The notes under the pieces were generated by a model, which did no database searches, was not told where the DNA came from, and saw nothing but the letters and a program-made list of their open reading frames with translations. Shown here piece by piece: positions 43,357-53,652 of a DNA stretch of 64,000 nucleotides. The DNA comes from Rhizopus arrhizus (taxonomy: Eukaryota; Mucoromycota; Mucoromycetes; Mucorales; Rhizopodaceae), in contig JAKZZE010000005.1 in NCBI GenBank assembly GCA_024220505.1, positions 1,200,501-1,264,500 on the forward strand, read 5' to 3'. Positions within the stretch are counted from its first letter, which is position 1; every line of letters starts with the position of its first letter. The position numbers and the translations under genes were made by a program.

Positions 43357-46300
43357 TTATTTTTTCTCCTTGTTAAGTCTTCTCTTTAACAATCTTTCTT
43401 CTCTGCTAAGATTTGTAGGAAGAGTTCTTTTCTTTGTCTCAACAGAATTTACTTTCTTCTCATCACTCACTTTAGGTGTGGAATTTCTATTGGACTTATT
43501 ATATTTGGAATTGGATGATGCTTTTTTCACAATTTGTTCAGCTCTCTCATGTTCCAACTTTTTCATTTCGTCTTGTTTATCCCAATATTTTTGTATGATA
43601 GTTGGGTCTGTGAAATCACCGGCCTTTTGCCATGTGTTGGCACGTTCACCATAACCAGCCCATTTTACCAAATACTCTCTATTGCCAGAAGGTCCACGAT
43701 GATCTCTAATGTCTTCAAGCTCATAGTATTCATCTTCAATATTAGACTCATCTATATGCACTATTTTTAATTCAGATGGCGTATAGTTACGATGCATTAA
43801 TTCATTCTGCTCATCTTTTAACTCATATGATCCTCCTTTGTTCCTTCGAACCACTGTATAAGGTCCTTCGTATAGTGGTGCAAGTTTCCCACTTCTACTA
43901 TTCAGTCTAACCATTACATGTGTTCCATTGGGGATATTTACAAGTATGTTTTTATCATTGTATCTCTTACTATACTCCTCATTAATCTTTTGGGTTCTTT
44001 CATTTATGGCAGGAAATATAACATTTTCCATGTAATTGACTCGTTCTTCAAGTTCTTTGATGGTCATTACATCTTTTGGGAGTGGATACTTTTCTTTATT
44101 TGTATAATCGTCAGGTAAGTTTACTCTGCGAGCATACATGAGTGAGAATGGAGAGCTTAGTGATTTGTTTTTTATGTATCTGTTCATACAGAGTTGTACA
44201 ATTGGAAGATAATGATCCCAATCTCTACTATTGGATTGTACCATCTTTCTCAATGTATTCAATGCAATTTTTACACTAGCTTCAGCACTTCCATTACCTT
44301 GTGGATGATACGCAGTAGAGTATCTACGATCTATTCCAAGGTTTTTTGATATACTTGTCATTAAAGCATTTCTGAATTCAGTTCCATTGTCACTTTGAAT
44401 GATTCGTGGAAATCCATAATCTCCAAAGATATTAATTAGCTGTTTTGCAATGGTATCTGATTGTTTGTTTTTTAGTGCCCTGATTACAACGTATTTTGTA
44501 CAAATGTCAGTGACAACTAATAAGAACAAGTAACCCTCATCCGTCACTGGAAGTGGTCCTGCAAGATCAATAGCTATATGATCAAACGGCCTATTAGCCA
44601 TAACGTTAGTCAAAGGGTGATAGCCTCTCTTGCTAATGTTATGTTTCTGACATTCGGTACAGGAACTCACAATACTCTTTGCTTCATCATAAATATTAGT
44701 CCAATGCATGCCTCGACTATGAATGTCTCTGACTATTGCTTGGTATCCATAATGTCCAAAGGAATGTGTTTCTCTAAGTATAGCATCTCTCTCTTCTTCA
44801 GGAGGAGTCATGTAATCGGTACGTTCATTTTTAGTTTCTATCAATTTTGTAGCAAGAACATTAATAATTTTATCTCTGCTATATTTCTTTCTTTTAGCAA
44901 TAACTCTTTTCTTGTTACGGTTATCTAATTTGCTTGGCACATTATCCTCCACCAGTTTGTAGCTATCCTGTAAAGGTGGATACAAACGGCTTAACATGTC
45001 AGGAAGCTTATTCAATATACCAGGGATATGGACTACATCAAAATCAAAGTCAAGAAGTGTCTCAATCCAGCCGATCATCATAGGATTAGCAATTTTCTGG
45101 GTATGTAGATAAACTAAGGCTTTATGATCACTATAAACGGTAAAGTGTCTGCCCCATAAAAATTTCCTGAATTTGTTGAGTGCTAATACGATTGCATACA
45201 GCTCTCTTTTAGTTGTACTCCAACGTCTTTGCGAAGGTGTCAACGAAGAGGAGATAAAACTGATATACTTGTCACGATCATGTTCGTCTTTCTGATAAAG
45301 AACTGCCGCAACACCATATAACGATGCATCTGTAGCCACATAGAACTTTTTATTTAAATTGGGATAATGCAAAATCATGTCTGACTGCAAGATCTTTTTT
45401 AAAGCATAAAAACTGTTTGTTTGCTCATCAGTCCACAACTCTTCCACATTGGCAGCATTACTCAATCTTGTGATTGGTTCAGCTACTCTGGAAATCATTG
45501 GGATGTATTCTCTAAAGTAGTTGATCAAACCCATAAATTGTTGGATTTGCTTATTACTTTTGTTAGGAAGTGGCCAATTTTCAACATTTGTTAGCTTTTT
45601 ACGATCTACTTTAGTGCCTGTCGTGTTTACAACAAAGCCTAACAGTCGAACTGATTGTTGAAACCATACACATTTTTCTGGATTTATTATTAAATTCACA
45701 GAGGTCAGCTTATCAATCACCAATTTCACATCTTTTGCATGCTGTTCATAACTATCACTAGCAATAATACAGTCATCAACAAAGTTTTGTACACAGTCAA
45801 TCCCATCAAATAGGGTTGCTAAGCACTTTTGGAATTGGGAAGTCAGCATTTTTACTCCAAAACATCCTTTAATGAAAGAATATTGGGCATTGTTATGTGT
45901 GAAGGTTAATTTATGTACATCTTCAGATGCAACTTTGAATCGATGGTATGCATTAGACAAATCAAGTGTTGTAAACACCTTTTTACCAGCCAGGTTATCA
46001 AAGATATCTCTGATCAATGGAACAGGATAATTGAAAGTGGGAGGTAATATTTTATTCAACAGTCTCACATCCAAACACACCCGATGATTAACAATTTCAC
46101 CAGCTTTATTTCTCTTAGGAACGAGAAGGAGTGGACTATTAAAAGATGTGTTGATTTTGGACTTGATAATGGTACCAGTCTCCAACCATTCTTTTATTTG
46201 CTTGTCTAATACTGGTCTTAAAGCGTGCGGAATTGGATATTGCCGTCTATAAGCCGTAGCGCCTTCTTTAGTGGGAAGGTGGATAATGGACTCAGGCATT

Positions 46301-48276
46301 GGACATGAAGATTCAATAGGAATGCTCTGGTTCTCATCAATGGCCTCTTTAATTATTTTGAAAAATTCTGCCCTTTGTCTGGGAGTACCAGCTGGCGAAT
46401 TATCAGGCTCATATTTATTTTCACGATCAATATTGATATTTTCTAAAATTAGATTATCGTTGGCTGTAGTATCAGAGTGTGAATGTTCACCATCCAATTT
46501 AAATGCTACACCAGTTAAACCAATATTCATTTTAGGCAAGATATCAGTTCCAAGAAGAATATCAAATTCGAATTCTTTGTTAAACTTCATTACTTCTAAT
46601 GAATGTTTAAACTGAATACCATTTGCATATTTAAATTGCAACGGATCAGTAATCCCAATACGAGAAATTTCATTATTATGAGACAAAAAATTATAGGAAC
46701 CAGTAATTTTATTAACTTTATTGATTTTTAACTTTTTATTCAAAGAAATGATATCAATGAAACTTGCATCGCTTCCAGTATCAATCAAACCAATAAGCTT
46801 TACGTTCTCTATAAAGATGGGAGTCAATAAGTTAAATGCACTGTTATCACTACATGCTTTATCCTTGTTTTTACTTGGATACTTACAATCGTAACTCAAG
46901 TCTTCCATCATCGCCTCAACTTCGGCAGTGGCCTTGTCAATTTGACTGTCTTCTTGTTTCTCTATCTTGGAAACAGCAAGAACTCTTCTAGGCTCATCTT
47001 TTTTGCATACATGGCCTTTAAACCATGGTTGATGGCACTTGTAACAATTATTTTCTTTTTTCTCCGTGCTCTTCTCAGCTCTATTCTTCAGGCTGTAACA
47101 ATCATTGGAATTATGAGTGTTATTTTTTCCATGATGGGAACAAAAGAAAGATTTGGCCAACTTGTTTGCCTTGATAGGCTTGCTGATGCGATGCTTGCTT
47201 GCAAGCCCATGACCTACACCTTCTTGCTTCTTTACCCGATTTGCACCAGGAATCATAGCAGTGGCTTCAGCATACAGACTGTTATCGTCACCAAGGACAT
47301 CACGTCCCACTTGCGATAAGTACTCGACCGTCCAATTGTGGGGTCTGCTTCGTTTTCCTTCTACTCTTGTCACAGTCATACGGATGATTGTTTGGACAGG
47401 TAGCGTCAACGATGCCAAAAAACGATCAGCGATACGTGGATCATCCTTAGGAAGTCCCGCATAGAAAACAGCTTGCAGAAATTTCTTAGAATAATCACTA
47501 ATAGATTCCTTGCTGCTCATCGTCATTGTAAAAACCAAGTCATTGTAATAGCTACTTGACATGCTTGATCCATGATGATCTACGAATGCTTGTCTTGCTT
47601 CGGACCAGTTACGACATCTTTTGAGCTCGGTCTCTACCCAGGCATTGTCACTGTAAGGTAAGCAAAGTGGCAAAAACTTTTTCCAAACATGCTCAACACT
47701 CTGATATGAGGAACCCTCAATGATGTTTTCAAATTTTGTCAAGAAGTGCTCCACAGATTCAAAAACCTCTTCATTTGGAAAGGGCCTAAGGACACTGGTA
47801 GCCAACTGAAATTTAGGCAAATCCCTATGAGACAAGGAAAGCCCAGCAGAAACCGCATTGCTACCTCCAGTGGGGTTTTGATGCATGTCAAGTTTCTTGA
47901 AAAAGGATTGACATTCTAACATTGCTGCAATTCTGCGCTTTGTTTTGTCTATTCCTTGAAGTGCTTCATCAATGGCTGCATCATCACCTGAAGCCCTTAC
48001 ATGACAAAACATCTTCAACTGCTCATCCATCTCACTGCGCAGTTGCGTAAGATTAATGGCAACGTTGTCCTCCTTCGTATTTGTCACCATAGAAGAAGGT
48101 ACAAAACCAGAAACAGAGTCAACAACCATAGCTGAATCATCTTGAATAGACATACCAGCAGAAGACAAGGAAGACCCTTCATTGAAGTCTTGTGAATAGT
48201 CATTGGAACCACTTGCTGCGCCCATAGAATTAGTTTCAGCAGTATTAACACCAGAGTTTTCAACAGTAGAATTCAT
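43357..48276 (-). CDS. Element C gag-pol polyprotein with chromodomain
   Basis: About 1,639 residues from the first ATG (48276) with no stop between gag and pol. The Ser/Asp-rich N-terminus and capsid-like helices lead to the zinc knuckle CYKCHQPWFKGHVC near residue 410. Then protease LIGLIDTGSDASFID near 495; reverse transcriptase VFTTLDLSNAYHRF and NFVDDCIIASDS (FVDD near 830); RNase H FYVATDASLYGVAAVLY; integrase zinc region GHYGYQAIVRD...CTECQKHN; core IAIDLAGPLP, IQSDNGTEFRNAL (near 1295) and YHPQGNGSAEASV; and chromodomain YLVKWAGYGERANTWQKA near 1530. All catalytic residues seen are kept. How gag is made in excess of pol from one frame is unknown; proteolysis or turnover as in Tf1 is possible. 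Confidence 0.9.
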   Translation of the reverse strand: MNSTVENSGVNTAETNSMGAASGSNDYSQDFNEGSSLSSAGMSIQDDSAMVVDSVSGFVPSSMVTNTKEDNVAINLTQLRSEMDEQLKMFCHVRASGDDAAIDEALQGIDKTKRRIAAMLECQSFFKKLDMHQNPTGGSNAVSAGLSLSHRDLPKFQLATSVLRPFPNEEVFESVEHFLTKFENIIEGSSYQSVEHVWKKFLPLCLPYSDNAWVETELKRCRNWSEARQAFVDHHGSSMSSSYYNDLVFTMTMSSKESISDYSKKFLQAVFYAGLPKDDPRIADRFLASLTLPVQTIIRMTVTRVEGKRSRPHNWTVEYLSQVGRDVLGDDNSLYAEATAMIPGANRVKKQEGVGHGLASKHRISKPIKANKLAKSFFCSHHGKNNTHNSNDCYSLKNRAEKSTEKKENNCYKCHQPWFKGHVCKKDEPRRVLAVSKIEKQEDSQIDKATAEVEAMMEDLSYDCKYPSKNKDKACSDNSAFNLLTPIFIENVKLIGLIDTGSDASFIDIISLNKKLKINKVNKITGSYNFLSHNNEISRIGITDPLQFKYANGIQFKHSLEVMKFNKEFEFDILLGTDILPKMNIGLTGVAFKLDGEHSHSDTTANDNLILENINIDRENKYEPDNSPAGTPRQRAEFFKIIKEAIDENQSIPIESSCPMPESIIHLPTKEGATAYRRQYPIPHALRPVLDKQIKEWLETGTIIKSKINTSFNSPLLLVPKRNKAGEIVNHRVCLDVRLLNKILPPTFNYPVPLIRDIFDNLAGKKVFTTLDLSNAYHRFKVASEDVHKLTFTHNNAQYSFIKGCFGVKMLTSQFQKCLATLFDGIDCVQNFVDDCIIASDSYEQHAKDVKLVIDKLTSVNLIINPEKCVWFQQSVRLLGFVVNTTGTKVDRKKLTNVENWPLPNKSNKQIQQFMGLINYFREYIPMISRVAEPITRLSNAANVEELWTDEQTNSFYALKKILQSDMILHYPNLNKKFYVATDASLYGVAAVLYQKDEHDRDKYISFISSSLTPSQRRWSTTKRELYAIVLALNKFRKFLWGRHFTVYSDHKALVYLHTQKIANPMMIGWIETLLDFDFDVVHIPGILNKLPDMLSRLYPPLQDSYKLVEDNVPSKLDNRNKKRVIAKRKKYSRDKIINVLATKLIETKNERTDYMTPPEEERDAILRETHSFGHYGYQAIVRDIHSRGMHWTNIYDEAKSIVSSCTECQKHNISKRGYHPLTNVMANRPFDHIAIDLAGPLPVTDEGYLFLLVVTDICTKYVVIRALKNKQSDTIAKQLINIFGDYGFPRIIQSDNGTEFRNALMTSISKNLGIDRRYSTAYHPQGNGSAEASVKIALNTLRKMVQSNSRDWDHYLPIVQLCMNRYIKNKSLSSPFSLMYARRVNLPDDYTNKEKYPLPKDVMTIKELEERVNYMENVIFPAINERTQKINEEYSKRYNDKNILVNIPNGTHVMVRLNSRSGKLAPLYEGPYTVVRRNKGGSYELKDEQNELMHRNYTPSELKIVHIDESNIEDEYYELEDIRDHRGPSGNREYLVKWAGYGERANTWQKAGDFTDPTIIQKYWDKQDEMKKLEHERAEQIVKKASSNSKYNKSNRNSTPKVSDEKKVNSVETKKRTLPTNLSREERLLKRRLNKEKK

Positions 48277-48300
48277 TTGCAAGTAATTAACAGTAAAAAA

Positions 48301-48961
48301 TGTTTAGGATAGGGGAGTTTTAGGTAAATATAATATAGCAATCAAAGATAAAGAAATACTGTTAGAACTTGGTATCTCTTTATTAAGTTAAGATAACTAT
48401 TATTTTGATCAAAATAAATTCTACATGTAAAAAGTGAGAGTATTTATAGACATGATACGGATAAAGAATTAGGACAGATTTATAATCAACTTGACAGAAT
48501 AGATGATTACGATTTCTAATTATTAGTTTAGCCTGTTCCTAGCTTGTATTGTCAATTATGCTATTGGGATGGTTTCAGATAACTCTGGATAAAGACTATT
48601 TAAGGAGACGGTACGGATGAATATAATGACCTTTAGTTCCGTGATTGGATATCATTGCTAACAATAATATCTCAGTCAGGATAAATGTTTTCATGACTAA
48701 TGATGATCCGGTAAGTAATCGTCATTCCTTATTCAACATGCTCATACTATCACTAAACTATATTACAACCATGTCATCTTATTTGACTATGTGAAGTAAA
48801 TATGAATAAAGCTTAATATAAAAATCTAATCAAAGTATTTTATTGATCTGTGTTGGGAATAATGTTATAAATGATTCCAAGTTATGTCAACATATTATTC
48901 AGGATCATATCTGATTCCTTTTACTAAAATAAAGTGACTATAATCTTATGTATCCTTAACA
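48301..48961 (-). repeat. Element C 5' LTR
   Basis: 661 bp. It carries TACTGTTA at 48357-48364, complementary to the PBS-like TAACAGTA at 48288-48295 just inside the element (see findings on self-priming). Confidence 0.95.
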
Positions 48962-49798
48962 GACAGCAAGGAGAGTGCTGTCTTCCATACCAGCTTCACG
49001 GCGCATCTTTTGGAAACGGTTCGAGTATTCCCTATTACTCTCGTAGGTGCCTTGACACATGGAACCGACTTCAACCATCAATAGAAACTTGCGGTATGGG
49101 GTGTCGAAGTGATCCAAGATCATAGGGCGGACTTGCTTCCAAGAAAAACTTTTTTCTAGCAGCGCTTCCCTGCACCAAGAGACTTGTTCGGGGTTCATAC
49201 AAAGTGGTAGCAAACGTTCCCAGTTGGAGTTCAAGGCTTGACCATGAGCACGCAAGACAGTTTCAAAAGTGTTACAGAAATCGTAAGCACTGTCGTAGCA
49301 CTCAGCCTTCTTTCTCCAAATTGCATCACCTTTTAACTGCAATGTAGGTAGGTCATTTGGCACAACCAGACGAAGAGAATGATTATTTGAACCATCAGCA
49401 GGGGTCTTCACTTCCTCAAACATAGCAGAAAATGACTTGAGAGCCTCCTTTGCTCTATTCACCTTCTCTTCACAATCCTTGAGCTTTTAGTGAGCAGTAA
49501 GAGCAGCAGCAGGGTCAGAATCATCTTCATTAAGAACCATATACTCCATGAAATGTATCTTGGCCTGATTCTTCCAATTTTCAATGATTTGCGTCTTACG
49601 CCTTATGATGTCAGCAGTAGATTCCATCACTTTAGAAGCAGGTGCAGCAGTATCCGTATCCATAGGAGTGGGTTCAGAAGCATACTTGCTTGCCATACTT
49701 CCTTGAGGAGAAGAAAGATCAGAGATCATAGAAATTTGACTTTCAGGAGAGCTTGTTACGGTAGGATCAACCATGGGAGTTTCTTGAGGAGTAGACAT
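48962..49798 (-). pseudogene. Element A gag, N-terminal part
   Basis: ATG at 49798 (MSTPQETPMVDPTVTSSPES). The frame reads to an in-frame TAA at 49487-49489, then continues open through VNRAKEALKSFSAMFEE, PNDLPTLQLKGDAIWRKKAE, LLPLCMNPEQVSWCREAL and YESNREYSNRFQKMRREAG to the element C junction. The same blocks occur in family B gag at 61580-62917, which has no stop here. The rest of gag lies at 42523 and below, in the same frame. Confidence 0.85.
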
Positions 49799-49832
49799 AT
49801 TTGCAATAAAGTTTTGAATTCAAAAAGTAAAA

Positions 49833-50396
49833 TGTTATGTTCTGGTAAAGTAATTCAGGAATAAAAATAAAACCAAAGAATACTTTTTGAGACTGAACTT
49901 TATTTAAGACAATCTTAATTATTAAAAAGAAATCATTACAAAGTCTACTATTTATATTCTTCTATCAGTTGGCGGGTAAATGAGTTGTTATGAGCGTAGA
50001 TCCAATAATTGACATGTTTGATTGAAGAATGATCACTGAATCGATTATGAAAATTTTTAATTCGTTGTTTTATAGATCTTATTGTTCTTTAACTGATCTG
50101 GGAGAATTGTCCCGTCTTCATTGAGAGGAAAGATATATTTATATGAAATGCCTCCAGTCAGATCATAGTTGACTAGGTACCTGATCCATTATTATTCATT
50201 TACAGAAATGATGAATAATAAAGGTCATGACTTATTTATTGTTCATGTTTACTTTATAGGATGAATCTAATAGTGATAGTTTTATATAAAAAAGAAGAAG
50301 AATATATTTTATTTGATAAAGATTTATCAGTTTTAATATACTTCTTTTAGTTGTGATTATTCAATGTCCGTTATGATCAGACGCTGTTCTACAACA
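49833..50396 (-). repeat. Element A 5' LTR
   Basis: 564 bp, lacking a short stretch (about 15 bp, near 50325) that is present in the 3' LTR. TACTTTTTGA at 49881-49890 is complementary to TCAAAAAGTA at 49820-49829, just inside the element. Confidence 0.92.
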
Positions 50397-50605
50397 AGCA
50401 CTACATTTTTGGCGAAAATTGAAATATGCAAAAAATCACTAAAAATGACCTTATGCCTGAGGGATGTCCGGCACAGTTCCGGTTTACATAACGTAATGTA
50501 TATTTTAGACTGTCTTTCAGATGGTATATACCACAAAAGTCGCAGACATATGGCGGAGATACAATGTTAATTTTAAGTTTTGTGCACCAGTTTTGTCCGC
50601 TACTG

Positions 50606-52002
50606 TATAATCATCTCATCTCTTGATATCATCGGATGTTCTTCTTTGCATATGCTAATAATATGCGTGTATATCATTTTCAGTAAAAGAACCCGGCTCT
50701 TTAACTACTCTTTTCCAAAGATCATCGACCCTTTTTGATCTAGTGTCGTATCATCATACCTTTGCCATCAATTGCCACCTGGTATGCTTAAGCGGACTTA
50801 GGCCGGGATTAGTGGCGGCTAAACTTGTAGCACAGAAGCGCTGTTATCAAATATTGAGTTTGTGACATGCGTCGACTTGTGCCTTGTATCATTGTCATAC
50901 TGAAACGAGAGATTACGACGTCTTAGACCACTATACGCTAGGCTTTTGTGGTATGAAGTAAGCGAAATATATGTGTATATTTATGAGTTCATTATACCAT
51001 CATATACTTGACACACATATTCCGGTCCTCAATATTTAATACAGCCTTAAAGCATAACAGAGCAGCCAGCATGCTTCATTGTTTGATCACCGTGAAAAAA
51101 TCGTTCAGGTTGCTCGACTTGCTTTCAATATTAGTGTATACTATCTGCATCCATAATGTTCATATTTGTTTCATTGCTAAAGATAGCAGGCTTCCAGCCC
51201 TCTATTGTATACAATGGCTTGTCGTGATACCACATTCATCGCTTTTTCCGGCTAATACAGCTGATGAAATTCTTCGATTCCTTACTTCCAGACTCAAAAT
51301 CTAGCTTCCTACAGTGCCTTCAGACTGACAATTTGCTAATACTGTATCTTAAGGTCCTCAAAATGTGCTGAGCATCGGAAACTGTGTGTAACGGACCTTG
51401 TACAAGCTTTAGGTTGGTGATTGGGCTAGTAACTTTTCAGACTAAAAGCGGGAGACCTTCATGATCACAAGACATTAAGTTTCGTTCTTCCCTCTTTCTC
51501 CTGTTGATTGTCCATTTAGAGATTCTTGTTATTCTAGAAATATCTGTTGTCGTACGAACTAAGTGTATTCGAGATCTCAGAGCTTCGTTTTTACAGTTGC
51601 TTATTTTCTTAAACATATAAGGCTAGTACTTTGTTATAGTGAATAGGGTAAAAACAAAAGGGGGGATTCAATGAGAAATACAAAATAACTACGGCTTAAT
51701 ATATTTTTTAAGAGCTACTAAAATTCACTAATATGCGGTGAAATCTGAAAGCAAACGGGAGAGATATGGGGAAAATTGAAAGAAGGCTAGACAAGCACCA
51801 CATTTTTGGCGAAAATTGAAATATGCAAAAAATCACTAAAAATGACCTTATGCCTGGGGGATGTCCGGTACAGTTCCGGTTTACATAACATAATGTATAT
51901 TTTGGACTGTCTTTCAGATGGTATATGCCACAAAAGTCGCAGACATATGGCGGAGATACAATGTTGATTTTAATTTTTGTGCACCAGTTTTGTCCGCTAC
52001 TG
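50606..52002 (-). mobile_element. Tc1-D unit 2, left-truncated
   Basis: Starts TATAATCATC, equal to unit 1 from 36797, and ends at the right TIR at 52002. It carries the uninterrupted target of element A (ACAAGCACCACATTTTTGG near 51789), which confirms where A inserted in unit 1. Confidence 0.75.
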
Positions 52003-53035
52003 TATGTGTATATTTATGAGTTCATTATACCATCATATACTTGACACACATATTCCGGTCCTCAATATATAATACAGCCTTAAAACATAACAGAGCAGCC
52101 AGCATGCTTCATTGTTTGATCACCGTGAAAAAATCGCTCAGGTTGCTCGACTTGCTTTCAATATTAGTGTATACTACCTGCATCCATAATGTTCATATTT
52201 GCTTCATTGCTAAAGATAGCAGACTTCCAGCCCTCTATTGTATACAATGGCTTGTCGTGATACCACATTCATCGCTTTTTCCGGCTAATACAGCTGATGA
52301 AATTCTTCGATTCCTTACTTCCAGACTCAAAATCTAGCTTCCTACAGTGCCTTCAGACTGACAATTTGCTAATACTGTATCTTAAGGTCCTCAAAATGTG
52401 CTGAGCATCGGAAACTGTGTGTAACGGACCTTGTCCAAGCTTTAGGTTGGTGATTGAGCTAGTAACTTTTCAGACTAAAAGCGGGAGACCTTCATGATCA
52501 CAAGACATTAAGTTTCTTTCTTCCCTCTTTCTCCTGTTGATTGTCCATTTAGAGATTCTTGTTATTCTAGAAATATCTGTTGTCGTACGAACTAAGTGTA
52601 TTCGAGATCTCAGAGTTTCGTTTTTACAGTTGCTTATTTTCTTAAACATATAAGGCTAGTACTTTGTTATAGTGAATAGGGTAAAAACAAAAGGGGGGAT
52701 TCAATGGGAAATACAAAATAACTACGGTTTTATATATTTTTTAAGAGCTACTAAAATTCACTAATATGCGGTGAAATCTGAAAGCAAACGGGAGAGATAT
52801 GGGGAAAATTGAAAGAAGGCTAGACAAGCACCACATTTTTGGCGAAAATTGAAATATGCAAAAAATCACTAAAAATGACCTTATGCCTGGGGGATGTCCG
52901 GTACAGTTCCGGTTTACATAACATAATGTATATTTTGGACTGTCTTTCAGATGGTATATGCTACAAAAGTCGCAGACATATGGCGGAGATACAATGTTGA
53001 TTTTAATTTTTGTGCACCAGTTTTGTCCGCTACTG
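52003..53035 (-). mobile_element. Tc1-D unit 3, more strongly left-truncated
   Basis: Starts TATGTGTATATTTATGAG, equal to unit 1 from 37161, and ends at the right TIR at 53035. Very close in sequence to unit 2. The following TA begins the second half of the integrase. Confidence 0.75.
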
Positions 53036-53037
53036 TA

Positions 53038-53652
53038 CCTGCTGCGCTGTATGTAATTCGGACAACTTCTGTCGGTGCATCTGGGCTCTCTCCCTTCTTT
53101 TTGCTACATGGTCGTTACCAGCGAAGTCAAGAAGGTATGACCTCTTATGAATTGGAAGAAACCATCGCAAACGACGAACAGAGCTCGGAACCCTCGATAA
53201 TAGATGATGTGATGATGCGTAGGCTAGACGAATTAATCAAACTCCACATGGAATACATCCCAGGTGCGTCAGTTAGACAGCAGCAAAGAAAAGATCAACA
53301 AAAGACACAGTATGACAAGGAACGTGGCGCAATCAACAAAAAGCTAAGAATAGGAGATGCTGTTTTAATCAAGAATCATGCGATTGCCGAATTAAGCTCA
53401 AATTTAGGACCGGTATGGCTAGGCCCCTATAAGATACACAAAATTCTAGGAAGAGGAGTATATATTATTTCTGATGACCATCTTATTTTCGACTCACAAG
53501 TGCATGCGGATGATCTCAAACTTTACAATCAAAGACCAAAGATCAGTCCATTAAATCGGAGACGATGGCAAAGAATTGATGGATCCGACGTGTTGGATGT
53601 GCCAGAAGAAGAGCGTATTTTAACTAAGAGACCACGGGACGCTCGTTCTTAG
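53038..53652 (+). pseudogene. Gypsy integrase E, C-terminal part (split gene, right half)
   Basis: 204 codons plus stop: PAALYVIRTTSVGASGLSPF, then LHGRYQRSQ, an acidic linker and a QQQRKDQQKTQYD helix. The GPY-type module follows: LRIGDAVLIKNH, then LGPVWLGPYKIHKILGRGVY and FDSQVHADDLKLY. It joins in frame to the left half (36563) once the D array and one TA are removed, giving TW-L-PAALYVIRT. No chromodomain follows, so E belongs to a different gypsy branch from A, B and C. Confidence 0.82.

Larger units (their letters stand above)
42529..48961 (-). mobile_element. Chromovirus C (Ty3/gypsy), complete, nested in element A
   Basis: Two 661-bp LTRs, 42529-43189 and 48301-48961, that look identical by eye. 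A perfect 5-bp duplication, GACAG, lies at 42524-42528 and 48962-48966. The internal region carries one open gag-pol frame on the minus strand. The polypurine tract GGTGGAGGATAA abuts the 3' LTR. Removing the element plus one duplication copy rejoins element A gag in frame. The near-identical LTRs and open frame point to a very recent insertion. Confidence 0.95.
37989..50396 (-). mobile_element. Chromovirus A (Ty3/gypsy), interrupted by element C
   Basis: LTRs at 37989-38567 (579 bp) and 49833-50396 (564 bp) with a perfect 5-bp duplication, AGCAC, at 37984-37988 and 50397-50401. Read on the minus strand: 5' LTR (right), a PBS-like region, gag (49798 down), element C inserted after 48962, then the rest of gag and pol to 38588. 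The polypurine tract is CTGGGAGGGGATTA just before the 3' LTR. The two LTRs differ by a deletion and several substitutions, so A is older than C. Inserted into Tc1-D unit 1. Confidence 0.93.
36564..53035 (-). mobile_element. Tc1-D array: staggered tandem copies hosting elements A and C
   Basis: The left TIR starts CAGTAGCGGACAAAACTGGT at 36564 after TA. Right TIRs (...GTTTTGTCCGCTACTG) end at 50605, 52002 and 53035, each followed by TA. Unit 1 is 36564-37988 plus 50402-50605 (about 1.63 kb, split by element A). Unit 2 is 50606-52002 and begins at unit-1 offset 233. Unit 3 is 52003-53035 and begins at offset 597. The transposase on the minus strand is decayed: KHAGCSVMF-stop-GCIRY-stop-GPEYVCQVYDG near 37170-37265 aligns to the HGGG...WG region of Tc1-J. 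Inactive. Confidence 0.75.

Noticed and set aside
51008..52337. Repeated 77-98 aa plus-strand frames at 37262, 51008 and 52041 that look conserved
   Set aside because: They are antisense to the decayed Tc1-D transposase and are alike only because the D units are copies; the minus strand carries the HGGG/WG-like motif.
36564..53035. Satellite or centromere array made of D units
   Set aside because: There are only three units, each with different left ends, Tc1 tips and TA junctions; this is a transposon structure, not a satellite.
36564..53035. RIP-like mutation as the cause of Tc1-D decay (Trp codons turned to stops)
   Set aside because: Neighbouring repeated families (A pol, B, C, Tc1-I) are open and unmutated, so no genome-wide repeat mutation is evident; ordinary decay explains D.
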